Part shown: positions 60,545-64,000 of the stretch, piece after piece
Position numbering within the stretch: position 1 is the first letter of the stretch
How the letters are laid out: each line of letters starts with the position of its first letter
Assembly: GCF_900156045.1 (NCBI RefSeq)
Contig: NZ_FTMX01000011.1
Location: 1 to 64,000, forward strand
Direction: 5' to 3'
Length of the DNA: 64,000 nucleotides
DNA from: Peribacillus simplex
Lineage (GTDB): Bacteria > Bacillota > Bacilli > Bacillales > DSM-1321
Notes under the pieces: model-generated
What the model was told of the DNA's origin: nothing
Seen by the model: only the letters and a program-made list of their open reading frames with translations
The model's database searches: none
Made by a program: the position numbers and the translations under genes

Positions 60545-60688
60545 GTTTATGTTAATATAAGGATATCATACCCCAATTCTAATGTAAATATTCAGAACTG
60601 AAAAGGGGAGTTACTGAAGCATTATGGCTGTTAAAGCCAATACCCCCTTGGTTACATGAATAGATTCGAAGGATGGCAAAAAAATGAA

Positions 60689-60717
60689 TTGACTCTTTCT
60701 TACTGATATGGTATGTT
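60689..60717 (+). promoter_or_regulatory. Promoter of the MutS2-like transcript
   Basis: TTGACT (60689-60694) and TATGTT (60712-60717) are spaced by 17 bp, so transcription should begin near 60724, about 415 nt before the MutS2-like ATG. This predicts a long structured leader. Confidence 0.55.
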
Positions 60718-60748
60718 AATTCCAATCTAAGAAAAGGTGTGGTGTTTT

Positions 60749-60772
60749 ATGTCGGGAGTAGGTATCAACTAA
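60749..60772 (+). CDS. Seven-codon leader peptide (putative)
   Basis: ATG TCG GGA GTA GGT ATC AAC TAA encodes MSGVGIN. AAAAGGTG lies 9 nt upstream, a normal ribosome-binding distance, just after the predicted transcription start. The stop codon is inside a perfect hairpin (CAACTAA/TTAGTTG, 60766-60780). Position, size and overlap with RNA structure are those of a regulatory leader peptide used in ribosome-mediated attenuation. No direct evidence of translation. Confidence 0.4.
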   Translation: MSGVGIN

Positions 60773-60785
60773 TTTAGTTGAATAA

Positions 60786-60830
60786 GGTATTTAATCACTG
60801 GTATGCCAGTGGATTAAGTATGCCTTTTTT
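60786..60830 (+). terminator. Leader terminator hairpin 1
   Basis: Stem GGTAT-TTAATC-ACTGG pairs with CCAGT-GGATTAA-GTATGCC (loop TATG, small bulges), followed by six T. The GGTATT at its 5' side can instead pair with AATACC at 60853-60858, so an alternative antiterminating fold is possible. A further hairpin, CACAGTGCA/TGCATTGTG, follows at 60831-60852. Confidence 0.6.
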
Positions 60831-60913
60831 CACAGTGCAATTCTGCATTGTGAATACCTACCTTAAGACTGCTTCCTTTTCCATAAATCGTGTAACATGC
60901 AGGTGTTACGGCG

Positions 60914-60949
60914 AAAAGCATGGTGGGATTTGTCCTATCATGCTTTTTT
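60914..60949 (+). terminator. Leader terminator hairpin 2
   Basis: A 15-bp stem, AAAAGCATGGTGGGA with TCCTATCATGCTTTT (two G-T pairs), loop TTTG region, and run of T. It is preceded by a smaller hairpin GTAACA/TGTTAC at 60892-60909. Confidence 0.75.
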
Positions 60950-61017
60950 GTGTACGCAGGTCTATTCGAGCTGCCCAATTTGTTATCGATTTTAGGTACT
61001 TATCCATAGATAAGGCC

Positions 61018-61092
61018 GATGCCCGCAGGAGCTTTCTACTCAAATGGCTTGTTCATTTGTAAAGGTAGGGGGACCATTGCGGGCATTTTTTT
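61018..61092 (+). terminator. Leader terminator hairpin 3
   Basis: ATGCCCGCA (61019-61027) pairs with TGCGGGCAT (61078-61086), followed by six more T, with a nested stem CAAATG/CATTTG inside. It lies only 47 bp before the MutS2-like ATG, so most transcripts would stop here unless it is prevented from folding. Confidence 0.7.
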
Positions 61093-61138
61093 GGATTCGG
61101 GAATTTTAATCACTCACTCATTCAAGGAGGATCATGAG

Positions 61139-63043
61139 ATGAATACAATGACTTATGAAAAATTACAATATATCCAACTCAAGGAAATGGTGAAAAACCA
61201 TTGCGTAAGCGGTTTAGGAAAAGCGTTATTGGATCAGCTTAAGCCGAGCAGCATTTTGAAAGTCGTTAAAAATCGTTTGAACGAGACAACGGAAGCAAGG
61301 AACTTACTGAATGCGGAAAGCCATATTCCCTTGAAAGGCATTTCACATATTGGACTCCATATCGACAAACTGGAAAAAGGAATGATTTTGGAGCCGTCAG
61401 AGTTAGTGGCGATAGCAGACTTCTTAAGAGGCTGCAGGAATATCAGGAAATTCATGATCGATAAAGAGTTCTTTGCACCAACACTGCATTCCTATGCCCG
61501 GTCCATGACTGAATTCAGGAGCATTGAAGAAGAAATCCAATTCACCATAAAAGGAAATGCTGTTGTTTCCGAAGCAAGCAAGGACCTGAAACGGATCAGG
61601 AACCAAATCATCAAGACAGAAAGTAAAATAGAGGAACGGCTGAATAAGTTCTTGAAGAGCGGAGCCAATAAAGAGTTCATTCAGGAATTTTTCATCAGTA
61701 AAAAGGATGATCGCTACACAATTCCGATCAAAGCTTCCTATAAAAATCAAGTGGCGGGAACGATTGTGGAAGTATCTGCAAAAGGGGCTACCGTGTTCAT
61801 CGAACCTGCCTCGGTGACGAAATTGAATGTAGAATTGGCCAGTTTAAAAGCGGAGGAATCGATGGAAGAGTATCAACTTTTGGCCACATTATCCGGAACG
61901 GTTTTCGAACAGCTGAAACCGATCAAGATAAACATCGAGTTAATCAGTCAATATGACATGATCTTCGCAAAAGCCAAGTTCAGTAAAAGCATGGATGCCA
62001 TCGAACCGAAAATCAATGATCACGGTTATATTAAATTACAGGGCTGTAAACATCCCCTTTTGCCGCAGGACAGCGTACCTTTGGATTTTGAAATCGGGAA
62101 GGACTATCGCAGCTTGATTATTACAGGCCCTAATGCAGGGGGTAAAACAGTCGTCCTGAAAACGATCGGCATCCTTACATTGGCCGTCATGTCAGGGCTG
62201 CATGTTGCCGGGAAAGAAGGAACGGAGCTTGCCGTCTTTGATCAGGTATTCGTCGATATCGGTGATAATCAAAGCATTGAAAATGCACTGAGCACGTTTT
62301 CATCGCATATGAAAAACATCTCGGAAATCATGGGGGCATTAACCAATAACTCCTTGCTGCTGTTCGATGAAATCGGGAGCGGAACGGAACCGAATGAAGG
62401 AGCCGCATTGGCGATTGCCATCCTTGAGGAATTTTATCAGAGGGGCTGCATAACCGTCGCGACCACCCATTATGGTGAAATCAAGCGCTATTCTGAAATA
62501 CACAGTGATTTCATGAATGCGGCCATGCAATTCAACAGTGAAACACTTGAGCCAAAATACAAGCTGTTGATCGGTCAATCCGGGGAAAGCAATGCCCTCT
62601 GGATAGCCAAAAAAATGAATGTTCGTGAACAGGTCCTGCAAAAGGCAAAGCTCTATATCGACAATAAAGACTACGACTTGGAGCGTGTCGAGGAAGGTAA
62701 AATCAAAAAAGCGAAGCCAACGGCCGTTCCTAAGGAAGCATCCTATGAATATGAAGTCGGTGACAAAGTGAAGGTAAGCGAACTGAATGGCTATGCAATC
62801 GTTTATAAGAAAAAAGATTCTTACAATAATGTCACCGTTCTTTTCGAAGATACCTTCAAGGAGGTTCATGCCAGTAGGCTCGAGTTGGAAATAAAGGCCG
62901 TCGATTTATATCCTGAAGGCTATGATCTCAATACTTTATTTGTTAGCTACAAAGAAAGGAAATTGAACCACGACCTTGAACGGGGGTCAAAGAAAGCGCT
63001 AAAGAACGTAGCAGCGGATATCCGGAAGAAGCTTGGTGAATAA
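61139..63043 (+). CDS. MutS2-like ATPase lacking the Smr domain
   Basis: The 634-aa protein has the MutS2 plan: N-terminal lever/clamp helices (about 1-300, KRIRNQIIKTESKIEERLNK, YTIPIKASYKNQVAGTIVEV, SAKGATVFIEPASV), an ATPase with Walker A GPNAGGKT (330-337), Walker B LLLFDE (406-411), GSGTEPNEGAALAIAILEEF and ATTHYGEIK. A KOW-like segment follows (about 545-590, YEVGDKVKVSELNGYAIVYK). B. subtilis MutS2 (about 785 aa) carries a C-terminal Smr nuclease domain; none is present here. MutS2 acts on DNA recombination intermediates and on stalled or collided ribosomes. ATG 61139 follows AAGGAGG; earlier in-frame codons lie in the leader hairpin. Confidence 0.85.
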   Translation: MNTMTYEKLQYIQLKEMVKNHCVSGLGKALLDQLKPSSILKVVKNRLNETTEARNLLNAESHIPLKGISHIGLHIDKLEKGMILEPSELVAIADFLRGCRNIRKFMIDKEFFAPTLHSYARSMTEFRSIEEEIQFTIKGNAVVSEASKDLKRIRNQIIKTESKIEERLNKFLKSGANKEFIQEFFISKKDDRYTIPIKASYKNQVAGTIVEVSAKGATVFIEPASVTKLNVELASLKAEESMEEYQLLATLSGTVFEQLKPIKINIELISQYDMIFAKAKFSKSMDAIEPKINDHGYIKLQGCKHPLLPQDSVPLDFEIGKDYRSLIITGPNAGGKTVVLKTIGILTLAVMSGLHVAGKEGTELAVFDQVFVDIGDNQSIENALSTFSSHMKNISEIMGALTNNSLLLFDEIGSGTEPNEGAALAIAILEEFYQRGCITVATTHYGEIKRYSEIHSDFMNAAMQFNSETLEPKYKLLIGQSGESNALWIAKKMNVREQVLQKAKLYIDNKDYDLERVEEGKIKKAKPTAVPKEASYEYEVGDKVKVSELNGYAIVYKKKDSYNNVTVLFEDTFKEVHASRLELEIKAVDLYPEGYDLNTLFVSYKERKLNHDLERGSKKALKNVAADIRKKLGE

Positions 63044-63067
63044 CCTGATGTAAAAACCAACATCGGC

Positions 63068-63112
63068 AGGGTATGAGTTCTGTATTTACAGGGGCTCATA
63101 CCCTTTAATTTT
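63068..63112 (+). terminator. Terminator of the MutS2-like gene
   Basis: Stem AGGGTATGAG/CTCATACCCT followed by TTAATTTT. Confidence 0.75.
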
Positions 63113-63294
63113 CCCTTGATTTCTCGTGTGGATCATTATCAGTCACATCTATTGCATGACCAAACATTTTAAAAAGGAATATATAATGGGAATGTACTGT
63201 TGTTTAAACAAGACAAGATTTTGGAAGGATGATCGATCGTTAGGTGAGGTAAAAAAGTTTGCGGTTTTTTGCAGCTTGAGTTACAATCAATTAC

Positions 63295-63316
63295 GGATAT
63301 TAAAAGTCTGTAATAG
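63295..63316 (+). promoter_or_regulatory. Probable Rrf2 operator, copy 1
   Basis: A dyad TATTA-N8-TAATA (63299-63316 region) within GGATATTAAAAGTCTGTAAT. Nineteen of 22 positions are shared with the site at 63786-63807. It lies 21 bp before the Rrf2 ATG, so autoregulation is likely. Confidence 0.6.
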
Positions 63317-63337
63317 TTTTAATTATGAGGTGCATCA

Positions 63338-63766
63338 ATGAAGTATTCAAAGGCAACCAATTATGCACTACATACAATGGTGCATTTAACGATGGAACCG
63401 AAAGGTCAGGCGGTAAGCGTGGATCAGCTGGCGTACATGCAAGATTTGTCTCCGACGTACTTGTCGAAGATTTTGACGAAGCTTGTGAAGGCAGGATTAA
63501 TTGAATCAGTGCCAGGGGCAAAAGGCGGCTACAGCATTTCACGACGCGCACAGGACATTTCGTTTCTGGATGTTATTGAAGCGGTGGAGGGTCAGTCGGT
63601 GCTGTTCAACTGTGCGTTTGACCATGACGAAAGCGAGTGTATAATTGAGCGCGTGATGTTCGAGGCGGAAGGCAACATGAAGAAAGAACTGGCTGGACGA
63701 ACGATTCAAAGCATTGCGGAGCAGATAGAAAAAAAACATGGTCATGAGACAAAAAAAGAAAAATAA
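63338..63766 (+). CDS. Rrf2 family transcriptional regulator
   Basis: The 142-aa protein has the Rrf2 winged helix (KYSKATNYALHTMVHLTMEP, SVDQLAYMQDLSPTYLSKIL, TKLVKAGLIESVPGAKGGYS) and the following dimer helix (ISFLDVIEAVEGQSVLFNC). Two cysteines in FNCAFDHDESEC are fewer than the three of Fe-S Rrf2 proteins, so redox sensing by thiols is more likely than a cluster. AATTATGAGGTGCATCA precedes the ATG. The next gene, a thioredoxin-reductase-like flavoprotein, has the same operator, indicating a redox-responsive pair. Confidence 0.9.
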   Translation: MKYSKATNYALHTMVHLTMEPKGQAVSVDQLAYMQDLSPTYLSKILTKLVKAGLIESVPGAKGGYSISRRAQDISFLDVIEAVEGQSVLFNCAFDHDESECIIERVMFEAEGNMKKELAGRTIQSIAEQIEKKHGHETKKEK

Positions 63767-63785
63767 ATTTTTTTACACAAATTAA

Positions 63786-63807
63786 GGATATTAAGGGTCT
63801 CTAATAG
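63786..63807 (+). promoter_or_regulatory. Probable Rrf2 operator, copy 2
   Basis: GGATATTAAGGGTCTCTAAT plus AG: the same dyad TATTA-N8-TAATA as the site before the Rrf2 gene, here 25 bp before the flavoprotein start. Confidence 0.6.
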
Positions 63808-63832
63808 ATTTTATAAAGAAGGAGTGTTTCAT

Positions 63833-64000
63833 GTGCTGGATTGTGTAATCATTGGCGGAGGACCTGCAGGACTGAATGCCGCATTGGTCATGGGGCGTGC
63901 TGGACGGAAAACAATTTTGTTTGATGAGGATAAACCCCGTAACCGGGTGACGCAGGAGTCGCACGGATTTATCACACAGGATGGGGTAAAGCCGTCAGAG
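63833..64000 (+). CDS. Thioredoxin reductase-like NAD(P)/FAD-dependent oxidoreductase, partial
   Basis: The first 56 codons are present. MLDCVIIGGGPAGLNAALVM has the FAD-binding GxGxxG (GGGPAG) of the pyridine nucleotide-disulphide reductase family, followed by GRAGRKTILFDEDKPRNRVT and ESHGFITQDGV, as in small thioredoxin-reductase-like proteins. GTG 63833 is 8 nt after AAGGAG; an overlapping ATG at 63831 hits a stop after five codons. The active-site CxxC, if any, is beyond the window. Linked to the Rrf2 gene by a shared operator. Confidence 0.85.
   Translation, partial: MLDCVIIGGGPAGLNAALVMGRAGRKTILFDEDKPRNRVTQESHGFITQDGVKPSE

Noticed and set aside
60778-61062. 94-codon frame across the leader of the MutS2-like gene
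   Set aside because: It runs through two or three terminator hairpins and has no ribosome-binding site; the hairpins explain the region better.

Overview
The window looks like the chromosome of a Gram-positive, spore-forming Bacillaceae, most like the Peribacillus/Bacillus simplex group. Evidence: strong AGGAGG ribosome-binding sites, low-to-medium GC, an RsbR-type stressosome paralogue, a YfmQ-like protein, a catabolite-response (cre) element, and a heterocycloanthracin-type TOMM cluster. The species is inferred from gene content only. No rRNA, tRNA, CRISPR array or intact transposase was seen.

Layout. 1-14.6 kb is ordinary chromosome: DUF1641 protein (partial), a hydantoinase B remnant, DJ-1/PfpI, Lrp, RsbR-like, GNAT, quinone oxidoreductase, an unknown 463-aa protein, an FHA-winged helix regulator, CoxG-like, SelO, and a MarR/flavodoxin-fold reductase pair. 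14.6-33.5 kb is a large uptake and amidohydrolase locus: an SSS permease with a YesM/YesN-type two-component system, a complete Dpp/Opp ABC transporter (ATPases and permeases on the minus strand, two paralogous binding lipoproteins on the plus strand), two ATZ/TRZ-type amidohydrolases, a tandem array of three cytosine-deaminase-like amidohydrolases, and an NCS2 permease. Three promoters in this locus carry the same direct repeat at identical spacing to the -10 box, so they very probably form one regulon.

34-49 kb is an accessory region holding four copies of a 219-220 bp MITE-like element, each with inverted ends and an 8-bp target duplication. Between the copies lie an aldehyde dehydrogenase, a secreted copper amine oxidase (probable phenylethylamine/tyramine oxidation, with a 17-codon phenylacetate-CoA ligase remnant alongside), a four-gene thiazole/oxazole-modified peptide cluster, and a MocR regulator. 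Degenerate, oppositely oriented relatives of the element occur elsewhere in the window.

49.5-60.1 kb holds a PTS/NanE/RpiR amino-sugar locus with a cre site, an MpsC (DUF2294) gene, and an operon coupling a PotABCD-type ABC transporter with a nucleoside hydrolase and adenine deaminase (probable purine nucleoside salvage). 60.1-64 kb holds a small membrane peptide gene with an apparent antisense terminator inside it (possible type I toxin locus), then a MutS2-like ATPase that lacks the Smr nuclease domain. The MutS2-like gene follows a ~400-nt leader with a 7-codon upstream ORF, three terminator hairpins and a possible alternative pairing, which resembles ribosome-mediated attenuation. The window ends with an Rrf2 regulator and a thioredoxin-reductase-like gene (partial) that share an operator.
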